DNA of 64,000 bases from JASTVH01 sp042862465 (lineage in GTDB: Bacteria; Pseudomonadota; Gammaproteobacteria; Pseudomonadales; Oleiphilaceae): positions 124,001 through 188,000 of the forward strand of contig JASTVH010000007.1 in NCBI GenBank assembly GCA_042862465.1. Direction: 5' to 3'. Made by a program: the position numbers and the translations under genes. The notes beneath the pieces were generated by a model. It saw nothing but the letters and a program-made list of their open reading frames with translations. It had not been told where the DNA came from and did not search any database. Within the stretch, counting starts at the first letter, position 1; every line of letters starts with the position of its first letter. This document shows, piece after piece, positions 54,576 to 63,256 of the stretch.

Positions 54576-56381
54576 TTACAGTTCGGGTGTGAGCATCAGA
54601 TCAATGGTGTTGCCTTCCCCGGCCATGAAGTGGTTCAGCACACGGGTCAACCCGCCGCAGTTTTCCAGGGGTGGCAGGTTATAGGTCCCAGTGACCTCAC
54701 CTCCCTCCAGCGGCTTGAACACCTCGCCATCCGGAGACTGCAGTTTGATGGTGACCGGCTCACTGGTGCGGCACTGATCACCACCACCGATGGGCCAGTT
54801 GATTCCGAACAGCTTCACGGTGACCTTGGGCACCTCGATGTACATTTTTGAGGTGGACTTCAGGGTGCCGTCGATCAGCGTTCCCGTAGTCGGCTCCAGT
54901 TGCTCGAATTCGACATGTGCGGTGGCGTTGACCGGGCGGAACAAGCGGAACACTTCGAACGTGCCCTGAGTCGGATCCAGGTTCAGTTCGCCCTCGAACA
55001 TGTTGGTGCCCAGATCCAGCTCTGCGGCGATTTGGCCGGAAAGCGGCAGGCTGTCATCGGCAGAGGCGATGAAGGTGGAACCCTCCAGGCCCAGGTCAAT
55101 CTGGACGCCGGTGGATTCGGTGCCTTCCCCGGAAACCGGCACCGTGAGGCTGGCTTCATCCGGGTCATTGGAGGTAATCAGCAGTTCAGCGTTGTCGCTA
55201 CCTGAGGCACTGGGCGTATAGGTGAGCGTGGCGCTGCAGCTGTCGCCAGCGGCCACAGTGGAGCAGTCATGACTGACCAGGGCCAGGTCCCCATCGCCGC
55301 CCTGCAGGCTGACCTCGTTGATGGTCAGGCCGGCGGTGCCCTGGTTGGTCACGGTGACGGTCTGTTCCTGGGTCATGCCGACCCTGACCGAACCGAATTC
55401 GACCGCAGAGGTATCCACCGCGATATCCGGTTCCTGCTCGGGGATACTCTGCGCGGTCAGATCCACGGTGACCGACGCTTCGTCCGGATCGGTGGATTCG
55501 ATGGTGACCTGCGCAGTATGCGTGGCATCGCCTTCGGCGAAATAGGTCACGTCGACGCTACAGCTGCTGCCGGCAGCCACGGTGGTGCAGTTGTTGGTAA
55601 GCATGAACTTGTCGGCATCCGCGCCGGACAGGGTCACATTGTTGATGCCCAGGGAGGCGCCACCAACGTTGTTGACGGTGATGGTTTCCTCCGCCGAGAG
55701 ACCGGCCTGGACGGTACCAAAGTCCACCGGTTCGCTGGCCACGTCGATGTCCGGCTCCGGTGAGGCACCGGCTACTTCAAAGGTGTGCAGCACGTTGTCC
55801 TGTCCCGCGGTCTGGGTACAGTCGATGGTGAACTGCCCGACCGGGTCCGGGGCGATGGAGCCGTCGGCCTTGCGGGACGTGATATCCAGGCTGAGAGCGC
55901 CGACGGTAATGGTCCCGTTGCCCACGTCGTCCTGGTTAAAGGTCAACGAGGCCTGGGTACCGGAAGCCGGCACGATAAACGGGTCGCCAGCGGCCGGCAC
56001 TGCAGTTTGCGGGATCGTTAACTCCACTTGCTGGGGGCGATCGCCACCGGGCACTGATACGTTGACGTCGGAAAGGGCCGTCCCCTCCACGGTGGTGGCG
56101 CCGACCAGAGACAGCCCCTGGCGGGCCTGATCGTTCAGGGTCGTGGTCACGTCCACCGGGACGTCGCCGATCGGCACACCGACCTGCGCCGAGGCCGGAA
56201 CTTCCGCGGTAATGTCAGCGGTAATCGGCTGGGTGCCGATCAGCGGAAAGGGACAGGTGTATTCCAGGGTGAGCGAGGCCGTATCGGCCGACGCGGTGCC
56301 ACCGGCCGCCAGCAGCGCCGCCGCCAGGGCAGCGTGACGCAGCCGGTTGTTGATCCGGTTGGAATCCGTGGTTTTCATCAT
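54576..56381 (-). CDS. Exported protein with DUF6801-like N-terminus and two Hydin/ASH-type Ig domains
   Basis: A 601-aa secreted protein. Signal peptide to about TASA (residue ~32), then a DUF6801-like domain (LTLEYTCPFPLIGTQPITAD). Two choice-of-anchor D / ASPM-SPD2-Hydin-like domains follow, marked by PDIDVASEPVDFGTVQAG and PDIAVDTSAVEFGSVRVG, each with paired cysteines (NNCTTVAAGSSCSVDVTY; HDCSTVAAGDSCSATLTY). The C-terminal ~170 residues (QIDLGLEGSTFIASADDSLP...) are beta-rich with a Cys pair. The start has GAGGAAG. No anchor is visible at the C-terminus. Probable function in cell-surface or extracellular binding; unproven. Confidence 0.78.
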   Translation of the reverse strand: MMKTTDSNRINNRLRHAALAAALLAAGGTASADTASLTLEYTCPFPLIGTQPITADITAEVPASAQVGVPIGDVPVDVTTTLNDQARQGLSLVGATTVEGTALSDVNVSVPGGDRPQQVELTIPQTAVPAAGDPFIVPASGTQASLTFNQDDVGNGTITVGALSLDITSRKADGSIAPDPVGQFTIDCTQTAGQDNVLHTFEVAGASPEPDIDVASEPVDFGTVQAGLSAEETITVNNVGGASLGINNVTLSGADADKFMLTNNCTTVAAGSSCSVDVTYFAEGDATHTAQVTIESTDPDEASVTVDLTAQSIPEQEPDIAVDTSAVEFGSVRVGMTQEQTVTVTNQGTAGLTINEVSLQGGDGDLALVSHDCSTVAAGDSCSATLTYTPSASGSDNAELLITSNDPDEASLTVPVSGEGTESTGVQIDLGLEGSTFIASADDSLPLSGQIAAELDLGTNMFEGELNLDPTQGTFEVFRLFRPVNATAHVEFEQLEPTTGTLIDGTLKSTSKMYIEVPKVTVKLFGINWPIGGGDQCRTSEPVTIKLQSPDGEVFKPLEGGEVTGTYNLPPLENCGGLTRVLNHFMAGEGNTIDLMLTPEL

Positions 56382-56684
56382 GTCTTCCTCTTGTCAGTCA
56401 TTTGACTCTTGTTGTGATTCGCAGACTGCTCCGGCGGCACGAACCACCGGTCTTGCGTTTGTCGCCCTGTCATCCGGTTGTAATGACCCGCAAGGCGAAA
56501 GCGCATACCGCCGTACCGGCAAGGCACGGCAGGAGACACCAGTGGCTATCATCACGTGAGAGGGGGTGGGGTGGTCTTGCGATAAGCGGCAAGCTTTTTG
56601 TCAAAAGCGGTAGCGCGGTGGGCAGCCGTCAGAATCGTGACTGCCTTCAAATTTCAGCCCGTAAAATCAGTCACTTCAGGCCAA
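56382..56684. other. 303-nt gap between AraC-type regulator and the exported-protein gene
   Basis: No gene supported. The short plus-strand frames lack start signals. It should contain the promoter of the Hydin-repeat gene, but no clear -35/-10 pair was identified. Confidence 0.4.
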
Positions 56685-57710
56685 TCAGTCGGAAACTTCC
56701 CGACTCTGTCGCCGCACATCCCCCGGCGTTGAGCCGGTCCAGGCCCGGTAGGCGCGGGTAAAACTGGCTTGATCGCTGAAGCCGAGTTTGCTGGCGATGG
56801 CATCGAGTGGCAGGGAGGTGTCAGTCAGGAACCGGGTGGCGAAGGTTTCCCGGATCTCATTGCGGATCTCGCGGAAGGAGTAACCGGCCATCCCCAGATG
56901 GCGCCGCAGGGACCGGGCACTCATGCCAAGCGTCTGGGCCGTCCGCTCCAGGGTACTCTGACGGCCGGGAAAATTGAGCACATGCTCGCGCACCTGGGTG
57001 ACCACTTCATGGACGTCATCGGATTTGATTTCCTCCCGCGAGCGCATGCCGGCCAGAAAGTAGCTCAGCCCGGCGTCATCGTTGCGTACGGGGCGCCCCG
57101 CAAGCGGCATCACGGCCCGGTTGGCGCTGGTACCGAAGCGCAGTTCCGCGCCCGGTGCCACGAGTCGCCAGTCCCGGTCCTGCAATCGGGTGGGAAAATC
57201 GAACTCAAAGCGAAAGTTGCGGCAGATGGGCGCAGCCACCGAGTAGATGCTGCCCATATAGATCTTGGCCATGAACGGGCGCAGTTCCCCCAACTCCCAG
57301 GTATCACGCAGCTGGATCAACACCTCATCACCCCGGGACGAAAGGTCCAGATCCATGACCGGCAGGCAGACCCGCAGGTATTGCACCACCATGTTGATGA
57401 GTTTGCGATGGTCCTGCTGGCGCAACAGTGCAAACCCCAGCAGACCATGAGCCGGCAGGTCGAGCTGCTGACCGAACTGAAACGGAATACGCTCGTCTTC
57501 CACCAGCGAGTCAGCCTGTCGTAGCAGGCGCATAACCTGATTCATCGACAGAAAGGCGTCCGGATCGTTGAGCATCGCCAGGTCGATTTCCTGGCCCTCC
57601 AGAATCGCCTGCCGGCCAATCCCCTTGCCTTCCAGAAACTTGGCGAATCGTCGGGCGTAGCGTGCCGATACGATGGGCACTTCATAGGCCATACTGCGGA
57701 TTGAAATCAT
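56685..57710 (-). CDS. AraC-family regulator with arabinose-binding-like N-terminal domain
   Basis: A 341-aa regulator. The N-terminal ~220 residues match the Arabinose_bd type found in OruR-like AraC proteins (IDLAMLNDPDAFLSMNQVMR, AHGLLGFALLRQQ); the C-terminal HTH18 pair is TLERTAQTLGMSARSLRRHL and LDAIASKLGFSDQASFTRAY followed by WTGSTPGDVRRQ. The start at 57710 has AAGGA upstream; ATG 57692 is an alternative. It is upstream of the Hydin/DUF6160 pair on the same strand (303-nt gap), making it a candidate regulator of them; inference. Confidence 0.9.
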   Translation of the reverse strand: MISIRSMAYEVPIVSARYARRFAKFLEGKGIGRQAILEGQEIDLAMLNDPDAFLSMNQVMRLLRQADSLVEDERIPFQFGQQLDLPAHGLLGFALLRQQDHRKLINMVVQYLRVCLPVMDLDLSSRGDEVLIQLRDTWELGELRPFMAKIYMGSIYSVAAPICRNFRFEFDFPTRLQDRDWRLVAPGAELRFGTSANRAVMPLAGRPVRNDDAGLSYFLAGMRSREEIKSDDVHEVVTQVREHVLNFPGRQSTLERTAQTLGMSARSLRRHLGMAGYSFREIRNEIRETFATRFLTDTSLPLDAIASKLGFSDQASFTRAYRAWTGSTPGDVRRQSREVSD

Positions 57711-57937
57711 GGGGCGGTCCTTGCTTCGTTGTCACATTTGTTTTTATGGGGGAATCGCTGATATCTCCATTTTAAACAGGCCTCTACCTCGGATTTTCTG
57801 TTATTCCGTCACGTTTTTGTACAGACGGCCGCATTTAACAAGTTGCTGTCCGGTTTTGAATAGCCCATTCGGGGGAGGGGCATCGGCTTCAGGCAAGAGG
57901 CAGCGCTAGCGCGTGAGGCGACAAAAAGGGCGGGCGG

Positions 57938-58741
57938 TTACGGCTGACCATCCATCTCATAACGCTCCAGCAGACGCTGGTACGCTGGCGTCTGCTTGAA
58001 TTGGGCAATGACACGGGTGAAATCGATGGACAGGGCCAGAGCGTCCGGGTTCTGGCGGCTGAAGGCCATGAAAATGGGGCTGCGATCCACCGGCGGCGAG
58101 AGGAAACGCAGGGGCGGTTCATAGCCGTGACGCTTCACCTCCAGTTTGATGGCATAGGGGTTCCCAACCCCCAGATCAAAACGCTTGCCGTAGACCATTC
58201 GCACCAGCGTTGGTTCATCCAGCACGTGTTCCGTCAGGAGGTAACTGGCCTGATCGAACGCCTCGCCGTAGGCATACCCCTTGATCGTACCGATCCGGAA
58301 AGTGGAGAGCTTGGTCAGATCGCCGTCGTAGCTGATGTTCGAACCCGGCAGGGCAAAAAAATGATTGCTTTCATAGGCGTGGGGGACTCCCGTATACACC
58401 ACGTAGGGCGCCCGTTCGGCAGTGTTGAAAAACGTGGTCACCATATCGACGGAACCCCGTTCCAGTGCCTGCAGGACCCGGGGCCAGGACAGGCGACGGT
58501 ACTCGATCCGGATGTCGAGGCGCTTGGCCACGTATGCCAGCACGTCAATGGAAATGCCGGTGAGCTTGCCGTTGTCCTTCCAGTAGAACGGCGGATAGTC
58601 TGCGGCAGCCAGCACGGCGGTCAGGGTACGCTGCGACCCGGTGTCAGCCGTCTCCCCTGCCTCCTCGGCCAGTAGCTGTGAACAAGGACCCAACAGGCCG
58701 ATCACGACCATTATGCGAAGCAAAAACAACCTGACCGCCAC
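57938..58741 (-). CDS. Periplasmic solute-binding protein (SBP family 3-like), orphan
   Basis: A 267-aa exported protein. The GTG at 58741 follows GGGTGGAG by 5 nt and opens a clean signal peptide (VAVRLFLLRIMVVIGLLG, cleavage near LLAEE). The mature part has SBP_bac_3 character: YPPFYWKDNGKLTGISIDVL, AKRLDIRIEYRRLSWPRVLQ, GSVDMVTTFFNTAER, FRIGTIKGYAYGEAFDQA, IFMAFSRQNPDAL. The longer frame to 58804 has no ribosome binding site. No ABC permease or ATPase is nearby, so it may serve another system or a sensor. Confidence 0.8.
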   Translation of the reverse strand: MAVRLFLLRIMVVIGLLGPCSQLLAEEAGETADTGSQRTLTAVLAAADYPPFYWKDNGKLTGISIDVLAYVAKRLDIRIEYRRLSWPRVLQALERGSVDMVTTFFNTAERAPYVVYTGVPHAYESNHFFALPGSNISYDGDLTKLSTFRIGTIKGYAYGEAFDQASYLLTEHVLDEPTLVRMVYGKRFDLGVGNPYAIKLEVKRHGYEPPLRFLSPPVDRSPIFMAFSRQNPDALALSIDFTRVIAQFKQTPAYQRLLERYEMDGQP

Positions 58742-58830
58742 AAAAACTCCACCCCTCTCCCATCGAGCGCGGCTTTGCGCTTTAACCGTCTCCAGTGTAA
58801 TCACTTTTTGAGATCTGTCTCACAAAAAAA

Positions 58831-61584
58831 TCAATTTCCTTGATCTGTGTGGGAGGGGCCTGGCTTCGTCATCGGAGGCCGGCGGGAGGGGCGATGAGCA
58901 CTGCTGTGCCCACGAACCCAGAGTTTCTCTATTTCCACCGCAGCAAAGACCAGCAGCGCTGCCAGAACCACTTCCGCCCATTGGCTGAGCGACAGGGAGC
59001 GCGTCTCGAAAAGGTGCTGGAAAGGCGGCGCGTAGGTGAACAGCACCTGCAATACCATCAACGCGCCAATCGCGTACCACACCCAGGGGTTGCTCATCAG
59101 GGACCGCGGGGACAGGGCCGGCAGCGACAGCACCCGGGTATTGAGGAGATAGACCACTTCGCACATGACCAGGGTATTGACGGCAATGGTCCGCGCAATC
59201 TCCACGTTCGCCCCGGACTCCTCGTGATAGAGGAACAGACCGAAACTGGCCACAACCATGGCAACGGCAACAAACACCACCCGCCACACCAGAAACCCCG
59301 AGAGCAACGGCTCGTCAGGCGCACGCGGCGGCCGCTGCATGACATCCTGTTCCGCCGGCTCAAAGGCGATCGCGATGGCCAGGGTCACAGCCGTCACCAT
59401 ATTGACCCACAGGATCTGGACCGGTGTGATGGGCATGGTCACCCCCAGCAGAATGGCAGCGATGATGGCCAGCGCCTCGCCGCCACTCGTCGGCAGGGTA
59501 AACAGAATGGCTTTTTTCAGGTTGTCATAGACGATACGCCCCTCCTCCACCGCGTGGACGATGGAGGCAAAGTTGTCGTCCGCCAGCACCACGCGGCCGG
59601 CCTGTCGGGCCGCATCCGTGCCTTTGTGGCCCATGGCGACACCGACGTCGGCGCGTTTCAGGGCGGGGGCATCGTTGACCCCATCGCCGGTCATGGCCAC
59701 CACTTCTCCCCCGGCCTGCAGGGCCATGACCAGCCGCAGTTTGTGCTCCGGGCTGGTTCGTGCGAAGAGGTCGGTTTCGCGGGCCTTTTCCGCGAAGCTT
59801 CGATCATCGAGCTGATCCAGTTGCTGGCCGGTCAGCGCCTGCTGCCCTTCCCCCAGTTGCAGCCCGTGGCCGATCGCCTGGGCGGTGATGGCGTGATCGC
59901 CGGTAATCATCTTGACCCGTATTCCGGCCTCACGCGCCCGGGCAATTGACTCCCGCGCTTCCGTTCGGGGTGGGTCCTCCAGTGCGAAAAGCGCCAGCAG
60001 GGTCAGACCGGACTGCACGTCGTCGTAGTTGAGATCTTCCACTTCCGCCGCCAGGGGCTTGCAGGCCAGGGCCAGTACGCGCTTGCCCTCCCCCGCCAGC
60101 GCCGTAGCCGCCTGCTCCCAGAAGGCCCGATCCAGAGACGTCTCGCCACCGTCGTCCAGCTGGTTCTCGCACATGGCGAGCAAACGCTCGGGGGCCCCCT
60201 TGACGTAAACCTTGTGATGATGGGCATGGTCACGATTGAGGGTGGCCATAAAACGGTTTTCCGATTCAAAGGGAATCGCATCCACTCGCGGGTTGTGCTG
60301 ATGGGTCTGGTCCAGCCCCAGCCCCCACTTCATCCCCAGGGTCAGCAGGGCGCCTTCGGAGGGGTCCCCCGAGAGCAACCAGTCGCCGTTTCGGTGTCGT
60401 AGTGCGGCATCGTTGCACAACACCCCGGCCAGGATGGCCTGGTCGACGGCTGGCGCACTCTCCGGACTGGCCCGCTCTCCATCGTCAACGGTCACGTCTC
60501 CCTCGGGGCCATAACCGGCTCCACTGACCCGATAGCGAGCCCGTGCGGAAACGATATCGGTTACCGTCATTTCGTTGCGGGTCAGGGTGCCGGTCTTGTC
60601 GGAGCAGATCACCGTCACCGAGCCCAGGGCCTCGACCGCCGGCAGTTCGCGAATGATGGCATTACGCTGGGCCATGCGCTGCACACCGATGGCCAGGGTG
60701 ATGGTAAGGATCGGCGGCAACCCCTCCGGGATGGCGGCTACTGCGATGCCAACCGCGGCCAGGAACATCTCTTCCAGGGCGTACCCCCGCAGCAGCCACC
60801 CGGCCAGGAGAGCGCCGGCACTGACCACCAGGGTGGCCAGGGCGAGTCTGCCGGCAAACCGTTCCATCTGCCGCAGCAAGGGTGTGGTGAGGGTTTCCAC
60901 TTCCCCCAGCAGATGGCTGATGCGCCCCACCTCGGTATGCTCGCCGGTCGCAGTCACCACGCCGGTGGCGGTGCCCGTGACCACCATCGTGCCCGAATAG
61001 GCCATATCGCTGCGGTCGGCCAGGGCCGCATCGGCAGCCACCGGATCGGTCTGCTTGTCCACCGCCATGGATTCGCCGGTCAGAATGGCCTCGTCCACAC
61101 GGCATTCCTGAACTTCAAGCAGGCGCATATCCGCCGGCACCCGATCGCCGGATTGCAGCCAGACAACATCACCCGGTACCAGACTCGCCGCGTCCAGAGA
61201 TTGGCGCTGGCCGTCCCGCCGCACCAGGGCGTTTTGCGGCAACAGATCACGGATGGCCGCCAGCGCCTTTTCCGCCTTGCCTTCCTGAACCAGCCCCACC
61301 AGGGCATTGATGATCACCACCCCCAGAATCACGCTCATGTCGAGGTAGTGCTCCAGCAGCAGGGTGATCACGGCCGAAGCCAGGAGGACATGAATCAGGG
61401 CATTGTTGAATTGACGGCCGAGGCGACGCAGCCAGCTGGTGCCCCGATCTGCTGACAGGCGATTGGGACCCTGTTCGGCCAGACGTTGCTCGGCCTCCTT
61501 CTGGGAGAGGCCCTCCCTGGAGACATCCAGATGTTGAAGGGTCTCGTTGACAGAGCAACTGTGCCAGGACTGTTCCGTTTCCAC
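58831..61584 (-). CDS. Cation-transporting P-type ATPase (type II, SERCA/PMCA-like)
   Basis: A 917-aa membrane pump. Order: cation-ATPase N-domain (about 15-80), actuator with TGES, helix M4 with AAIPEGLPPILTITLAIG, phosphorylation Asp329 in CSDKTGTLTRNEMT, nucleotide-binding KGAPERLL, hinge MTGDGVNDAPALKRADVGVA, and C-terminal helices. The PEGLP and length fit type IIA/IIB pumps for Ca2+ or other divalent cations; the ion is not certain. GTG 61584 (AGGA upstream) is preferred; a start at 61674 lies at the foot of the terminator that ends the lipase gene. Confidence 0.9.
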   Translation of the reverse strand: METEQSWHSCSVNETLQHLDVSREGLSQKEAEQRLAEQGPNRLSADRGTSWLRRLGRQFNNALIHVLLASAVITLLLEHYLDMSVILGVVIINALVGLVQEGKAEKALAAIRDLLPQNALVRRDGQRQSLDAASLVPGDVVWLQSGDRVPADMRLLEVQECRVDEAILTGESMAVDKQTDPVAADAALADRSDMAYSGTMVVTGTATGVVTATGEHTEVGRISHLLGEVETLTTPLLRQMERFAGRLALATLVVSAGALLAGWLLRGYALEEMFLAAVGIAVAAIPEGLPPILTITLAIGVQRMAQRNAIIRELPAVEALGSVTVICSDKTGTLTRNEMTVTDIVSARARYRVSGAGYGPEGDVTVDDGERASPESAPAVDQAILAGVLCNDAALRHRNGDWLLSGDPSEGALLTLGMKWGLGLDQTHQHNPRVDAIPFESENRFMATLNRDHAHHHKVYVKGAPERLLAMCENQLDDGGETSLDRAFWEQAATALAGEGKRVLALACKPLAAEVEDLNYDDVQSGLTLLALFALEDPPRTEARESIARAREAGIRVKMITGDHAITAQAIGHGLQLGEGQQALTGQQLDQLDDRSFAEKARETDLFARTSPEHKLRLVMALQAGGEVVAMTGDGVNDAPALKRADVGVAMGHKGTDAARQAGRVVLADDNFASIVHAVEEGRIVYDNLKKAILFTLPTSGGEALAIIAAILLGVTMPITPVQILWVNMVTAVTLAIAIAFEPAEQDVMQRPPRAPDEPLLSGFLVWRVVFVAVAMVVASFGLFLYHEESGANVEIARTIAVNTLVMCEVVYLLNTRVLSLPALSPRSLMSNPWVWYAIGALMVLQVLFTYAPPFQHLFETRSLSLSQWAEVVLAALLVFAAVEIEKLWVRGHSSAHRPSRRPPMTKPGPSHTDQGN

Positions 61585-61694
61585 GATGCTGCGTTCCTCG
61601 CTGAATTCACAGTTCCGATTGTTGATGATCGCGGGGATGGACTGAATGCGCTGGATCAATATTGCAGCATTCAACTGGTTATGGCGCCAACCCC

Positions 61695-61727
61695 AAAAAA
61701 AACGGCCCCCCGAAGGGAGCCGTTTTT
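61695..61727. terminator. Bidirectional intrinsic terminator between lipase and P-type ATPase
   Basis: An A8 run, CGGCCCCC-CGAA-GGGAGCCG stem (one mismatch), then T7. It works on the minus strand for the lipase transcript (stop 61752) and isolates the ATPase gene. Confidence 0.85.
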
Positions 61728-61751
61728 TTGGCTATAACCAAAGGTGCCGGG

Positions 61752-62879
61752 TCAGTCCCCCCGGTCGGCGATGTAATCGGTGATCGCCGCGTAGAACTCC
61801 ATCTCGTCAAAGGTGTCGGGACCCACCCCAACCACATCCAGGTGATCCTGATTGATCACGTAGCTGTGGGAGGTCATCTGCGTGCTATTGGGATGGTTGA
61901 TATCGCTGACATAGCCCAGACCGGTACGGGTCCAGACATAGTCGAGGCAGCCCCAGCACTCGTAGTATTCCATCCGGTAGCCCTGCTGCTGACTGTTGAT
62001 GCCCACCAGGCCATCGTCGTCACGCTCGTTGGCGTAGCCGTCGCCCTGACCGGCGGCACCGTCATTGTTGCAGTCGTCGTAGCAGTAGCCGTCACCGTCG
62101 ATGTCATAGATGGCTTCGGAAAGCAGCCACAGGGCCGGGTTGACGCTGCTGCCGTTCTGGGCCGTCATCAGGGATACAGAGTTCGCCACGTACGCAGTGC
62201 TGGACGGATACTTCTGGTTGAACGCTTTCATGCCCGTGGTAACACCGTCATACGGATCGTAATCGTTGTAAACCAGCTGCTTGGCGCCTGCAATGGCGTC
62301 ATTGGCGCTGCCGTACACGACGCTGCCGTAAAAGTTGGCCAGGGTCTCAGTAAGCTGATTGGCGTAGTGATCCAGGATGTACTTGGCCACCGGAGAACCA
62401 CGGTGCGGGGAAGAAATGCTCACATGGGTCTCGACCACGCGATAGCCCTTGCGTTCACGCAGCAGACGGGACGCTTTGCGGGCATCGATGCCACCCTGGG
62501 AGTGAGAGACAATGTTCACGTGGCTGACGCCGGTCGTGGCCATGTAGCTCTCGATGTTGTTGGCCAGCTGGTAGCCGCGGACTTCCGAGCTTTCGAACGG
62601 CGTAACGGACGACACATAGCTCTTCTGGTTGTCGTTGATGTCGCCGTTACAGTTGACTTCGAGGAACTTGTCACAGGGGTCGAGCACGAAAGTGCCGTAG
62701 TCGTCACCCCAGTAATCGTAGCCGAGAATGTCGTCAAAGCCGGCCATGCCGTGCGCGAAGACCACCGGGTATTGCGTGCGGTTGGCATCGCGCGCCATAG
62801 CGGCGGGAGCGATGGTGATGCCGGCAAACAGCAGAGCCGCTGCCGCACCACGGAGGATCCGAGTGCTTGTCGTTTTCAT
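61752..62879 (-). CDS. Secreted triacylglycerol lipase with EF-hand-like insertion
   Basis: A 375-aa lipase of the Pseudomonas family I type. Signal peptide MKTTSTRILRGAAAALLFAG to about AMA; oxyanion segment VVFAHGMAGFDDILGYDYW; nucleophile Ser127 in SHSQGG (the usual first Gly is Ser); catalytic Asp in DDDGLVGIN; catalytic His in NQDHLDVVG. Between Ser and Asp (about 257-290) an Asp-rich insert DIDGDGYCYDDCNND looks like an EF-hand or thrombospondin-type calcium loop with two Cys; NCNGDINDN near residue 70 is another calcium-like loop. ATG 62879 has AAGAGG upstream. It diverges from a lipase-chaperone-like gene. Confidence 0.9.
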   Translation of the reverse strand: MKTTSTRILRGAAAALLFAGITIAPAAMARDANRTQYPVVFAHGMAGFDDILGYDYWGDDYGTFVLDPCDKFLEVNCNGDINDNQKSYVSSVTPFESSEVRGYQLANNIESYMATTGVSHVNIVSHSQGGIDARKASRLLRERKGYRVVETHVSISSPHRGSPVAKYILDHYANQLTETLANFYGSVVYGSANDAIAGAKQLVYNDYDPYDGVTTGMKAFNQKYPSSTAYVANSVSLMTAQNGSSVNPALWLLSEAIYDIDGDGYCYDDCNNDGAAGQGDGYANERDDDGLVGINSQQQGYRMEYYECWGCLDYVWTRTGLGYVSDINHPNSTQMTSHSYVINQDHLDVVGVGPDTFDEMEFYAAITDYIADRGD

Positions 62880-63256
62880 GGTTGTCAGCCTCTTGTTTTT
62901 GTTTTCGGAAACGCTGAGCGAATCCGCAAGACTAACCACGGGTACTGATTGTCGTTCCCGGGTTTCCCTTCCCTGGCAGGTCTCTATCCAGCCTCATTGC
63001 CGGAATACTGCGAGAACCAGCCGGTACAGATAACCGCGGCGCCCAAAAAATGGACCATTCCAGTCTGTCGGATATCCCACCGCAAATGTGTGAACTTGCG
63101 CACACAACACAGAAAATGAACCGCGGGTCATTTTCAACGCTCCGACGGGTCGCTTGAAACCGGGGGGTGTTATGTTGTTTAAAGAGAGGTTACTGAATTC
63201 GGTATAAACCTGACCGGCAGGGACGCCCCAACGCAACAATAACAAAGGTGGAAAAC
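62880..63256. other. 377-nt divergent intergenic region between lipase and chaperone-like genes
   Basis: Should hold the promoters of both genes. A TATAAA (63203-63208) lies before the chaperone-like gene but without a well-spaced -35. No gene supported. Confidence 0.4.
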
